Positions 50,884 to 60,842 of a stretch of 64,000 nucleotides of DNA are shown here, piece after piece (positions within the stretch are counted from its first letter, which is position 1; each line of letters opens with the position of its first letter). The position numbers were made by a program, and so were the translations under genes. This DNA comes from Halomonas sp. Its GTDB lineage: Bacteria; Pseudomonadota; Gammaproteobacteria; Pseudomonadales; Halomonadaceae. The notes under the pieces are model-generated. The model was not told where the DNA came from, searched no databases, and saw only the letters and a program-made list of their open reading frames with translations. The stretch is from the NCBI RefSeq assembly GCF_029263665.1, contig NZ_JAJUFQ010000014.1, forward strand, positions 46,624 through 110,623, written 5' to 3'.

Positions 50884-52884
50884 ATGGTTGAACCTGTATT
50901 CCGTATCACTCGCGCCTTGCGACAGCGAACCCTGTGGCTCCTGCTGCTCGCACCAGGCACCGCCATGGCTCTGACACCGCCCTCTCAGCCAGCCAGTCTG
51001 GCCGAGGAGTTACTGGTATATCCTGTCAGCGAGTCTCCTGCGCCCTCGACACGACCCACAAGTGACGCAATGGATGCTCCGGAACACCCTGGAGTGAACA
51101 GGAACCGTGGGATCACAGCGGGATTCCTGTCCTATGATATCGGCACCAGTTACGGGCAACTGCCCGCCAACCACTCTGACCATCGCTACAATGCCAACCT
51201 GACGCTAGGCTTCAATGCTGGTTCCTGGCGCCTGCGCCATACAGCCAACACCAGACAGGAAAATCAGCAGTCCAGCCAATATGGCGCCACACGCAGCTAC
51301 GCCCAGCGTGATCTGGAGCAGCTCAACTCTTACCTGACGCTGGGCCAGTACGCCACGCCGGGAGAGCTGTTCGAGGGCGTCAACTTCGACGGCATCCAAT
51401 TGCGTAGCGATGACCAGATGCGCCCCAGGAACCAACGCGGATACGCCCCCGTAATACGCGGCATGGCAAATACTCCCGCCACCGTTACGGTGATGCAGCA
51501 AGGTTCCGTGATCTACGAGACCAAGGTGTCACCTGGTGAGTTCATCATTGATGACCTGATCTCTCCCGGGAACTCTGGTGACCTGGACGTATCGGTCCAG
51601 GAGGAAGATGGCACGGTGCGCTCCTTCAGTGTGCCCTACCATCCCGACCTGGGACTGTCACGCCCCGGAACGTCGAGCTACACCTTCAGCCTTGGACGCG
51701 TACGTGCCTTGCAGCATGCTGATGCACCTTGGTTCAGTCAGACCACATGGCGGCATGGACTCAGCAACAGCACCAGCCTGTACACCGGAAGCATCTTCTC
51801 TGATGGTTACGCATCACTGATGGCGGGCAGCACGAGTGCGACCCCTCTGGGAGAACTGAGCGCCGATATCACATCCGCCTGGGCGGACGACATCCTCGAC
51901 ACTCATCCCGACAATAGCACGTTGAGAGGCGAGAACTATCGCATCCGATACCATCATCTCCTGGATACCACGAACACATCCGTCGCCCTCACTGCCTACC
52001 GTTTCTCCAGCGAAGATTATGTAAGCCTTGCCGACTATTCCGCACGTCAGGATGACAGCAATGAACGCAATCGCCTGCAGATGACCATCAGCCAACCCCT
52101 GGGGGGCTGGGGACAGTTGGACCTGAGCGGCATTGATCGCCACTACTGGGACGACACCGACAGCGTCACTACCTACCAGTTGGGCTATCGCCACGACTTT
52201 ACCTGGGGCAACCTGCGCCTGACAGCAGGCCAGGATGTGAAGGACAAGGTCCCCAACAGCCACTACATGGCCAGAATCAGCATTCCACTGGGATCAGGCA
52301 CAGAAACGCCAAGCCCCAACACACAGAATCAACCACGCTTCAGTACCAGTGTTTCCGATGAACTGGGGCCCAATCGCCAGATCCACTATCAGGCCAACGC
52401 CAGCGTCGCGGGAGAACAAGGCACAGCTCTGGATGACTATGCCACGAACCTGCAATGGAAGACGCCTGCCACGCTGTTCGGTATCGATGTCAGTCGAGAA
52501 AAGTCGGGGGTCCGGTACAACTCCTCACTCAGCGGCACCCTGCTGGCCCACTCGGGCGGCGTGGTCCTGAGCCCGAACCGTGGTGACACCATGGTACTGG
52601 TGCAGCCCGAGAAGCTCGACACAGGGCCTTCCAGCTTCCCTTATAGCCGCTATATCAGCACTGCCAGTGATCAACTCGTGACCGGTCTCTCCCCGTATCA
52701 AAGCAATAGCGTTCCGTTCGAGACCAGCGCCGAAGGAAGTTGGGACATCTCCCGTCAGGATATCATTCCGACGCGCGGCGCCATCATCGTCATTGACGAG
52801 GACCAGTATCCTTCTACCTCGACCATCGGCGTCTACCATCAACTCTCCCATGAGAAGGAAGAGCCACAAGAACAGCCAGACTGA
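50884..52884 (+). CDS. Orphan fimbrial usher-like outer membrane protein lacking the periplasmic end domains
   Basis: A ~666-residue protein of the FimD/PapC usher family. After a signal peptide (TLWLLLLAPGTAMA) comes a Ser/Pro-rich linker of ~60 residues, then the usher barrel: GITAGFLSYDIGTSYG, LTLGFNAGSWRLRHTANT, YLTLGQYATPGELFEGVNFDGIQLRSD, QRGYAPVIRGMANTPATVTV (start of the plug domain), GDLDVSVQEEDGTVRSFSVPY and VLSPNRGDTMVLV near the end. It stops just after IIPTRGAII. The N-terminal chaperone-binding domain and both C-terminal domains of normal ushers (800-850 residues) are missing. No chaperone or pilin gene is nearby. Start uncertain: ATG 50782 is in frame. Confidence 0.8.
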   Translation: MVEPVFRITRALRQRTLWLLLLAPGTAMALTPPSQPASLAEELLVYPVSESPAPSTRPTSDAMDAPEHPGVNRNRGITAGFLSYDIGTSYGQLPANHSDHRYNANLTLGFNAGSWRLRHTANTRQENQQSSQYGATRSYAQRDLEQLNSYLTLGQYATPGELFEGVNFDGIQLRSDDQMRPRNQRGYAPVIRGMANTPATVTVMQQGSVIYETKVSPGEFIIDDLISPGNSGDLDVSVQEEDGTVRSFSVPYHPDLGLSRPGTSSYTFSLGRVRALQHADAPWFSQTTWRHGLSNSTSLYTGSIFSDGYASLMAGSTSATPLGELSADITSAWADDILDTHPDNSTLRGENYRIRYHHLLDTTNTSVALTAYRFSSEDYVSLADYSARQDDSNERNRLQMTISQPLGGWGQLDLSGIDRHYWDDTDSVTTYQLGYRHDFTWGNLRLTAGQDVKDKVPNSHYMARISIPLGSGTETPSPNTQNQPRFSTSVSDELGPNRQIHYQANASVAGEQGTALDDYATNLQWKTPATLFGIDVSREKSGVRYNSSLSGTLLAHSGGVVLSPNRGDTMVLVQPEKLDTGPSSFPYSRYISTASDQLVTGLSPYQSNSVPFETSAEGSWDISRQDIIPTRGAIIVIDEDQYPSTSTIGVYHQLSHEKEEPQEQPD

Positions 52885-52994
52885 CATCAATGAGATATGC
52901 CCTGAGCCCCCGTCCACTCGAGACAGGGCTCGATAAAAGATAGCTTCTCCCGTCTTCGTGGCTCTCCCGCCAAAGATTCGCCAGTCCACGGCAT

Positions 52995-53023
52995 TTGAGG
53001 CCGCCTGCCAGCTTCCCTATAAT
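52995..53023 (+). promoter_or_regulatory. Sigma-70 promoter of the dap gene cluster
   Basis: TTGAGG (52995-53000), a 17-nt spacer, then a perfect TATAAT (53018-53023). It is 96 nt before the dapC ATG in a region with no other gene. The resulting leader of ~90 nt contains an inverted repeat AGGCGTC/GACGCCT (about 53062-53101) near the start codon. Best promoter seen by eye in the window. Confidence 0.75.
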
Positions 53024-53118
53024 CGTGGTCCGGTGCGTTTTACGCATCCTGCGCCCCGAGAAGGCGTCAGCATACACGCTTGGCATACAGCGACGCCTGA
53101 AGGCGCGCCTGGACACTC

Positions 53119-54315
53119 ATGAACCCTGATATCGACGCTCTCAAGCCCTACCCCTTCGAGCGCCTGGCGGCACTGAAGGCAGGACTTACGCCCCCCATGG
53201 GCCTTTCACACATTCCGTTGACCATCGGGGAGCCCAAGCATGCGCCCTATCAAGCGGCGCTTGACACCCTGGTGGCCAATCAGAGCGAATTCTCTCGCTA
53301 CCCGACCACGGCCGGGCTACCGGAGTTGCGCCAGGCTATCGCACACTGGCTGACCAACCGCTTCAACCTGGCTGGTCTGGATGCCGAAAGCCAGGTATTG
53401 CCGGTCAATGGCACCCGCGAGGCCATCTTTGCCTTCACCCAGGTTGCTCTTGATCGCCAGCGCCCTGCTCGGGTGGTTGTACCAAACCCGTTCTACCAGA
53501 TCTACGAGGGCGCCACACTGCTGGCCGGTGGTACGCCACTGTATCTCAGTTGCAGCGCCGACAATGGCTTCCGCCCAGATTTCGCTGCGCTGGATGAAGC
53601 CACTTGGCGGGATGTCCAGCTGGTCTATCTTTGCTCGCCAGGCAACCCGACAGGTGCAGTGACACCCATCGAAGAATTCCAGCAATTGATCCGCCTGGCA
53701 GATGAGCACGACTTCATCATCGCCTCGGACGAGTGCTATTCAGAACTGTACCTGGACGAACAGGCTCCACCACCTGGGCTGTTGCAGGCTGCCAACGCCA
53801 TGGGCCGTCATGATTTCCGGCGCTGCGTGGTATTTCATAGTCTCTCCAAGCGTTCCAACCTGCCCGGCATGCGCTCCGGATTCGTGGCGGGAGATGCCGA
53901 GATCATCAAGGCGTTCCGCCACTACCGGACCTATCATGGCTGCACCATGCCTGTCCCCGTCCAGCTGGCATCGATCACTGCCTGGGATGATGAACAGCAC
54001 GTCCGCAACAATCGCGATGCCTATCGAGCCAAGTTCGCAGCAGTCACGAATATCCTGTCGCCCGTCATGGATTTCCCTATCCCGCAGGCCAGCTTTTACC
54101 TATGGCCATCGGTTCCCGGTGGTGATGACGAAGCCTTTACTCGCCGCCTGTTTGCCGACGCTCATGTCAGTGTGTTGCCTGGAAGCTATATGGGCAGGCC
54201 AGGCCAGGATGGCATCAACCCAGGGAGTGGGCACCTGCGCCTGGCACTGGTCGACGAACTGGAGCCAACCCGCGAAGCTGCCGAACGTCTGCGCCGACTC
54301 ATCGAGCAGGGCTGA
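53119..54315 (+). CDS. dapC: Succinyldiaminopimelate transaminase DapC
   Basis: A 398-residue PLP-dependent aminotransferase (class I/II). It starts MNPDIDALKPYPFERLAALKAG as DapC proteins do, with PGNPTGAVTP, ASDECYSELY and the Schiff-base lysine Lys244 in SLSKRSNLPGMRSG. It converts N-succinyl-2-amino-6-ketopimelate to the diamino form. It is followed by yffB, dapD and dapE, so three consecutive lysine/diaminopimelate steps are clustered. Confidence 0.94.
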   Translation: MNPDIDALKPYPFERLAALKAGLTPPMGLSHIPLTIGEPKHAPYQAALDTLVANQSEFSRYPTTAGLPELRQAIAHWLTNRFNLAGLDAESQVLPVNGTREAIFAFTQVALDRQRPARVVVPNPFYQIYEGATLLAGGTPLYLSCSADNGFRPDFAALDEATWRDVQLVYLCSPGNPTGAVTPIEEFQQLIRLADEHDFIIASDECYSELYLDEQAPPPGLLQAANAMGRHDFRRCVVFHSLSKRSNLPGMRSGFVAGDAEIIKAFRHYRTYHGCTMPVPVQLASITAWDDEQHVRNNRDAYRAKFAAVTNILSPVMDFPIPQASFYLWPSVPGGDDEAFTRRLFADAHVSVLPGSYMGRPGQDGINPGSGHLRLALVDELEPTREAAERLRRLIEQG

Positions 54316-54347
54316 ACAGGCTCGGGATCACCAGATTGGAGAACATC

Positions 54348-54695
54348 GTGTTGACACTTTACGGAATCAAGAACTGCGACACCTGCCGCAAGGCCAGCAA
54401 GGCTTTGGAGAACAAAGGCCATGCCTTCCAGTTTCACGACCTGCGTCAGGATGGACTCAGCGCTGAGCTGCTCGATCGATGGCTCGCGGAGCTTGGCCTC
54501 GCCACTACGCTGAATAAACGCAGCACTACCTGGCGCAGCCTCTCCGATGAAGACAAGGCTGCAGTCGAGGGTGGCGACATCCCCCGGACCAAAGCGCTGC
54601 TCCTTGCCAACCCGACACTGATCAAGCGTCCCTTGCTCGATCTAGGCGAGCGCATCCTCGTCGGCTTCAAGCAAGCCGACTACGACGCGCTGTGA
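54348..54695 (+). CDS. ArsC/Spx-family thioredoxin-fold protein YffB
   Basis: A 115-residue ArsC-related protein. It begins LTLYGIKNCDTCRKASKALE with a CxxC (CDTC), then FHDLRQDGLSAELLDRWL and STTWRSL, TLIKRPLLDLGERILVGF. YffB proteins are glutathione-dependent-reductase-like but their role is unknown; they are often encoded beside dapC/dapD/dapE, as here. The GTG at 54348 has GGAG 6 nt upstream and matches the E. coli start; TTG 54336 is an in-frame alternative. Confidence 0.88.
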   Translation: MLTLYGIKNCDTCRKASKALENKGHAFQFHDLRQDGLSAELLDRWLAELGLATTLNKRSTTWRSLSDEDKAAVEGGDIPRTKALLLANPTLIKRPLLDLGERILVGFKQADYDAL

Positions 54696-54790
54696 GACCC
54701 TGGCCATGAAACTCAGCCGATGAAACCCAGGCTTGTCTGAAAACACTCGCTCACACACCTTTCATCATATTATTTCAAGGAAACAACCCC

Positions 54791-55816
54791 ATGCTTAGCT
54801 TTGCTCTCGGAATTGGTACTCAGAACACTCAGGGCGATTGGCTGGAGGTCTACTACCCGGCACCACTGATCAATCCAGAGGCCAGCCTGACCGAGGCTGC
54901 TGCCAAGGCACTCAATGCCCCCGGCGGCAACGCCGTGGTCAGTTTCCTGCCGGAGCACTGCGCTGCACTGGCCGCAGCACTGCGCGAGGCCGGCCATGGC
55001 GACCAGGCAGAACTGGCCGAGCACCTGGCAGCGAGCCAGCGCCCGCTGGTCGCCACCTTCCTGGCTGAGGACACTCCGCCCCAGAACGCAGCGGAGGTCT
55101 ATCTCAAGCTGCACCTGTTATCCCATCGCCTGGTCAAGCCTCATGGCCTGGACTTGAACGGCATGTTTGGCCTATTGCGCAACATCGCCTGGACCAATGA
55201 AGGCGCCATCGACATCGAGGAGTTGCCTGCACGCCAGCTCAAGGCGCGCCTGGAAGGTCGAGCCCTGTCCGTGGACTGCGTCGACAAGTTCCCCAAGATG
55301 ACCGATTACGTGGTACCGACCGGCGTGCGTATTGCAGATACCGCACGAGTACGCCTGGGGGCCTACCTTGGCGAAGGCACCACCGTCATGCATGAAGGCT
55401 TCTGTAACTTCAATGCCGGCGCCGAGGGACCGGGTATGATCGAAGGCCGAATTTCCGCGGGCGTCGTGGTCGGCAAGGGCTCTGACCTGGGCGGCGGCTG
55501 TTCGACCATGGGCACGCTTTCCGGCGGTGGCAACATCATCATTTCTGTTGGCGAAGGCTGCTTGATCGGTGCCAATGCCGGCATCGGAATTCCCCTGGGC
55601 GATCGTTGCACCGTGGAAGCAGGCCTCTATATCACGGCAGGTGCAAAAGTCACTCTGCTCGACGACAAGGGCCAGGAAGTGCGTACAGTGGCCGCTCGCG
55701 AACTGGCCGGCCAGCCCGACCTGCTGCTGCGCCGCAACTCCCAGAATGGTCGTATCGAGTGCCTGACCAACAAGAGTGCCATCGCACTCAACGAAGCTCT
55801 CCACGCCCATAACTGA
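54791..55816 (+). CDS. dapD: 2,3,4,5-tetrahydropyridine-2,6-dicarboxylate N-succinyltransferase DapD
   Basis: A 341-residue DapD of the longer Pseudomonas type. The N-terminal half is alpha/beta ([23 protein letters not shown]); the C-terminal half is a left-handed beta-helix with [36 protein letters not shown] and [31 protein letters not shown]. It uses succinyl-CoA, the step before DapC. AAGGAAAC precedes the ATG. Confidence 0.96.
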   Translation: MLSFALGIGTQNTQGDWLEVYYPAPLINPEASLTEAAAKALNAPGGNAVVSFLPEHCAALAAALREAGHGDQAELAEHLAASQRPLVATFLAEDTPPQNAAEVYLKLHLLSHRLVKPHGLDLNGMFGLLRNIAWTNEGAIDIEELPARQLKARLEGRALSVDCVDKFPKMTDYVVPTGVRIADTARVRLGAYLGEGTTVMHEGFCNFNAGAEGPGMIEGRISAGVVVGKGSDLGGGCSTMGTLSGGGNIIISVGEGCLIGANAGIGIPLGDRCTVEAGLYITAGAKVTLLDDKGQEVRTVAARELAGQPDLLLRRNSQNGRIECLTNKSAIALNEALHAHN

Positions 55817-55824
55817 TTTCCTCT

Positions 55825-55853
55825 GGATGCGGCGGCTTGTTGCCGCCGCATCC
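55825..55853 (+). other. Strong hairpin between dapD and dapE
   Basis: A perfect 12-bp GC-rich stem (55825-55836 with 55842-55853) with a 5-nt loop. No T tract follows, so it is not a standard terminator. It may stabilise the dapD message or separate expression of dapE, whose ATG is 28 nt further on. Confidence 0.55.
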
Positions 55854-55880
55854 GTGGAGACCATCCGCTTCGAGATACCT

Positions 55881-57092
55881 ATGCCCACGACGTCCACGAC
55901 CGATAACATTGATAACGCCGAGAACCTGTCGCCCACCCTGGAACTTGCCTTGGAGCTGATCCGACGCCCTTCCGTAACCCCAGACGATCTTGGCTGTCAG
56001 GCTCTGATGATCGAGCGCCTGGAGCGCCTTGGCTTCCATGTCGAGCGCTTGCCTTTCGGCGATGTGGAAAATTTCTGGGCAGTACATGGCCATCATGGCC
56101 CAGTGCTGGCCTTTGCCGGCCACACAGATGTTGTCCCGACCGGCCCGGAAAGCCAGTGGATAACCCCACCTTTCGAGCCTGTCATTGATGCCAATGGCAT
56201 GCTGCGTGGGCGCGGTGCAGCAGACATGAAAGGCAGTCTGGCCGCGATGATAACGGCAGTGGAACGCTTCATTACCGAATATCCCGAGCACGACGGCCGC
56301 ATCGCCTTTCTGATCACCTCCGATGAAGAAGGCCCTGCCGTAGACGGCACAAAGGCTGTCGTCGAGCATCTACGCGAACGTAACGAACGACTCGATTACT
56401 GTATCGTCGGCGAGCCATCCTCCACGGAACGCCTGGGTGATGTCATCAAGAATGGTCGGCGCGGTTCGCTAGGCGGGGTACTGCGTGTACGTGGTATACA
56501 GGGCCATGTGGCTTACCCACACTTGGCGCGCAATCCTATCCACCAGATTGCTCCCGCACTGGATGCCTTGGCCAATGAGCACTGGGATTCCGGAAACGAC
56601 AGTTTCCCTGCCACCAGCTTCCAGATCTCCAATATTCGCGGAGGTACCGGAGCCACCAATGTGATTCCCGGAGAGGTTGAAGCCATCTTCAACTTCCGTT
56701 TCTCTACGGAGACAACGGACGAGGCGCTGCGTCAACGCACCGAATCGATCCTGCGTGAACACGACCTGGACTTCGATATTGACTGGACGCTCAACGGCCA
56801 GCCCTTCCTGACACGAGAAGGTGCCCTGGTCGAGGCAGCCGTGGACGGTGTCGAGCACATCACCGGCATCCGCCCCGTGCTGTCCACCAGTGGAGGCACC
56901 TCGGATGGCCGTTTCATCGCGACACTTGGTACCCAGGTAGTCGAGCTGGGGCCACTCAATGCTACCATCCACCAAGTCGATGAACGGGTACAGGCCTCGG
57001 ATCTGGATGATCTCAGCCGGATCTACGAAGCCATCCTGGTGCGACTGTTCGCCACTGATGGCCATTGGGGGATCACGCATGGTGATGGATGA
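55881..57092 (+). CDS. dapE: Succinyl-diaminopimelate desuccinylase DapE
   Basis: A 403-residue zinc peptidase-family (M20) enzyme releasing succinate to give LL-diaminopimelate. The metal and catalytic motifs are [41 protein letters not shown] and VGEPSST; the dimerisation domain ([27 protein letters not shown]) and [11 protein letters not shown] with the last ligand region follow. ATG 55881 is chosen; an ORF from 55776 starts inside dapD. About 20 N-terminal residues precede the core. It overlaps the next gene by 14 nt. Confidence 0.95.
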   Translation: MPTTSTTDNIDNAENLSPTLELALELIRRPSVTPDDLGCQALMIERLERLGFHVERLPFGDVENFWAVHGHHGPVLAFAGHTDVVPTGPESQWITPPFEPVIDANGMLRGRGAADMKGSLAAMITAVERFITEYPEHDGRIAFLITSDEEGPAVDGTKAVVEHLRERNERLDYCIVGEPSSTERLGDVIKNGRRGSLGGVLRVRGIQGHVAYPHLARNPIHQIAPALDALANEHWDSGNDSFPATSFQISNIRGGTGATNVIPGEVEAIFNFRFSTETTDEALRQRTESILREHDLDFDIDWTLNGQPFLTREGALVEAAVDGVEHITGIRPVLSTSGGTSDGRFIATLGTQVVELGPLNATIHQVDERVQASDLDDLSRIYEAILVRLFATDGHWGITHGDG

Positions 57093-57474
57093 GAACTACC
57101 CGGATATCGAGATCTATCTGGCACACGCCGATATCGAGCGCATCAATACCTGGCTGAATGACGCGATCCAGGCGCTGCCGCTGACAGCTCGAGGCAAGTC
57201 CAAGTGGCTGACAACGGGTGAACGGAATGGCAACGATATCCCTGTCATGCTGGTCACCAAGGCGGCCGACGGGTTTGCCAGCCTGTGGTTCGATAGCCCT
57301 GCCACACCTTGGTCCAGCGATAGCGACTGTGCAAGAGCCGCGGCTCAAGCCCTAGGGTGCGAGGTGCGTTGTTCTCTGGGTGGCTGGCAGCCAGGTGATG
57401 ATCCAGACCGCTTCCTTCAGGTATTGCCGGATGGTAGCGAAGGTGCTATCGACTGGCCGGACTCAGGAACCTGA
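57079..57474 (+). CDS. Small conserved-looking protein of unknown function downstream of dapE
   Basis: A 131-residue, acidic, soluble protein starting [26 protein letters not shown]; it has no signal peptide or membrane segment. I do not recognise a domain. It overlaps dapE by 14 nt in another frame with GGGGGA upstream of ATG 57079 (57085 is an alternative), so it is probably co-translated with the dap genes. Codon use looks like that of its neighbours and the ORF is uninterrupted, so it is a likely real gene. Any link with diaminopimelate synthesis rests on position alone. Confidence 0.7.
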   Translation: MVMDENYPDIEIYLAHADIERINTWLNDAIQALPLTARGKSKWLTTGERNGNDIPVMLVTKAADGFASLWFDSPATPWSSDSDCARAAAQALGCEVRCSLGGWQPGDDPDRFLQVLPDGSEGAIDWPDSGT

Positions 57475-57517
57475 AACATTGATGCTAGGATCAGAAGCAT
57501 CGATGCTAGAACCAGAA

Positions 57518-57551
57518 ACACCAGCGCCCCGCAATCGCGGGGCGCTGGTGT
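57518..57551. terminator. Intrinsic terminator between the dap cluster and the cold-shock-domain gene
   Basis: A perfect 15-bp stem (57518-57532 with 57537-57551), 4-nt loop. On the minus strand it is followed by TTTCTGG, so it best serves the converging cold-shock gene; it can also stop the dap transcript. Just before it, a ~20-bp imperfect direct repeat occurs twice (near 57480 and 57502, core GATGCTAG). Confidence 0.85.
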
Positions 57552-57578
57552 ATAGCGTAACGCAAGTCAGCAGACGGG

Positions 57579-58043
57579 TCAGGTAATCACGGTGACATCG
57601 TCGGCCTGCAGGCCACGCTCGTTCTCGACAACGTAGTAACGGACCTTCTGGCCCTCAGCTAGTGTACGATGGCCATGGCCGCGAATGGCTCGGAAGTGCA
57701 CGAATACATCCTCACCGCCAGCTCGGGTAATGAAGCCATATCCCTTGTTGACGTTGAACCACTTCACTTCACCGATCTCGCGATCATCATCCAGGGACTC
57801 TGCCTGGCTGGCCAACTGTGGCGTGAAAGCATTGGTGGCCAGGGTAGCGACCATGAGCAAGGCGAAAACCGCCACAACTGCCCCAAGATAACCAGTGAGC
57901 ACTTTGTCATCTTCCGCCAGGTTTACCAGTTCCTCTACAGTAATCCCGGTAAGCAGACTGATCATCAGGGCAATCAATAATGGAGACGGTGTCGCCAGCA
58001 ACAAACTGACAAGACTGCAACGGACAATAACCCTTCTCTTCAT
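57579..58043 (-). CDS. Membrane-anchored cold-shock-domain protein
   Basis: A 154-residue protein joining two hydrophobic helices (about residues 9-32 and 48-72) to a complete C-terminal cold-shock domain (about 88-154). The nucleic-acid motifs are KGYGFI (RNP1) and VFVHF (RNP2), in [30 protein letters not shown]. Ordinary Csp proteins are ~70 residues and soluble; here the domain would sit on the inner face of the cytoplasmic membrane. ATG 58043 was chosen because an in-frame extension upstream is not hydrophobic and overlaps the slyX start region. Function is unknown; RNA or single-stranded DNA binding is inferred. Confidence 0.82.
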   Translation of the reverse strand: MKRRVIVRCSLVSLLLATPSPLLIALMISLLTGITVEELVNLAEDDKVLTGYLGAVVAVFALLMVATLATNAFTPQLASQAESLDDDREIGEVKWFNVNKGYGFITRAGGEDVFVHFRAIRGHGHRTLAEGQKVRYYVVENERGLQADDVTVIT

Positions 58044-58156
58044 GGACCTTGAATACTCTCTTTTATAGTGAAAATAGGTGGAATGACCATGAGACCCTTC
58101 ACCACTCCCCTGCCTCCTTTGCTTGGGGCGCCGTGCGGATCTTGGCGGGTGACACG

Positions 58157-58429
58157 ATGAACAATGACACACCGCAGCGAGAGTCTATCACGGAGACAAC
58201 CGAGTCGTCCGCCGAAACGGCACAACGACTGGAAGCCATCGAAAGTCGCCTGGCCTATCAGGAACACTGGCTGGATACCCTGGATGCCGCTATAGCGCAG
58301 CAGGAGCGCCGCCTGATGGAACTGGAGCGTCTATCACGAATGATGCAGGAGCGCATGCGCGAGCTACGCTCTGCGGACAGCCTGGGGCCAGCCCCCGGGC
58401 CGGAGGATGAACTACCGCCACACTACTGA
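58157..58429 (+). CDS. slyX: SlyX family protein
   Basis: A 90-residue SlyX: a single coiled coil ([36 protein letters not shown], about residues 24-60) with a polar N-terminal tail and the characteristic C-terminal end DELPPHY. Function is unknown. ATG 58157 gives a family-like length; an ORF opening at 58049 extends antisense into the cold-shock gene's leader. The two genes are divergent. Confidence 0.88.
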   Translation: MNNDTPQRESITETTESSAETAQRLEAIESRLAYQEHWLDTLDAAIAQQERRLMELERLSRMMQERMRELRSADSLGPAPGPEDELPPHY

Positions 58430-58473
58430 AAAGCCTGGGCTCGTGCTTGACCTTGTCAGAAAATGTGAGGTCT

Positions 58474-58530
58474 GAAAAACGACTGCGAGCCGTACCATTC
58501 CGAATATGGTTCGGATGGTGCAGCTCGCAG
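58474..58530 (-). terminator. Long hairpin terminator after trxB
   Basis: An extended stem: GCTCGCAG/CTGCGAGC ends (58483-58490 with 58523-58530), one mismatch, then a further ~11 pairs around a short loop near TATGG. On the minus strand it is followed by TCGTTTTTCAG. It lies between slyX and trxB and best fits termination of trxB. Confidence 0.75.
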
Positions 58531-58550
58531 ATATTGATACAGCAATCTAG

Positions 58551-58592
58551 GCGTCGACAGGCCCCAGTTATGAGCAGACTTCCTGTCGACGC
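58551..58592. repeat. Inverted repeat between slyX and trxB
   Basis: GCGTCGACAGG (58551-58561) and its exact complement CCTGTCGACGC (58582-58592) flank a 20-nt loop. It lies 22 nt downstream of the trxB stop, before the terminator hairpin. It could be a second RNA hairpin at the transcript end or a protein-binding dyad. Confidence 0.6.
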
Positions 58593-58613
58593 TCGAAGGC
58601 CAGTCGCTCAAGA

Positions 58614-60295
<1,682 letters not shown>

Positions 60296-60469
60296 GCACT
60301 ACTCCATATTCAAGCAATTTAAAGGACAGTGAAAAATTTGGGGTGTCCACTCTAGGTTATAAGCACCATGATCTGCCAATCAGCTAGAGTCATGAGACAT
60401 ATAGCCAGCGCCTATTGTGTCGTCCGCGTCGTGACGCCGCAATGACGATGTCACCTGTAAGGCCTAGCC

Positions 60470-60679
60470 TCAGATGACATCATTGTCAGAGCCCACGATC
60501 ACTGAGCCGATTTCCCCCGACACCGACACTATCTCGATCTTGAGGTGAATCGGCGCACAGCAACGGGGACAGTCTTCCCAGGTTTCATGGCTGCCCTGCG
60601 AAACATCGACCAGCAGGTCGAAACGTGAATCGCAATAAGGACAGACAACGGGCCAAGTGGGTAAGCGATGTTCGTCCAC
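60470..60679 (-). CDS. CPXCG-motif cysteine-rich zinc-ribbon-like protein
   Basis: A 69-residue protein with two cysteine pairs, VVCPYCDSRFDLLVD and WEDCPRCCAPIHLKIEI, matching the CPXCG cysteine-rich family, probably a zinc ribbon. It starts with GTG 60679, preceded by GAGG at 5 nt. Function is unknown. It is divergent from acnA (163 bp apart) and co-directional with the peroxiredoxin gene. Confidence 0.85.
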   Translation of the reverse strand: MDEHRLPTWPVVCPYCDSRFDLLVDVSQGSHETWEDCPRCCAPIHLKIEIVSVSGEIGSVIVGSDNDVI

Positions 60680-60842
60680 GACGCCCTCGCGTTCTCAAGT
60701 GGAAGAATGATGATGGGGACGGCGCTCCGAGCTTTCAAGGATAGGACGGGTGTATGCTGGTAATGATTCGCCAACAAATAAAATTCACGTACGCTGTTAT
60801 TCACCTGTTCTTCAACCAATACCGTGACCGAGGGACAACATC

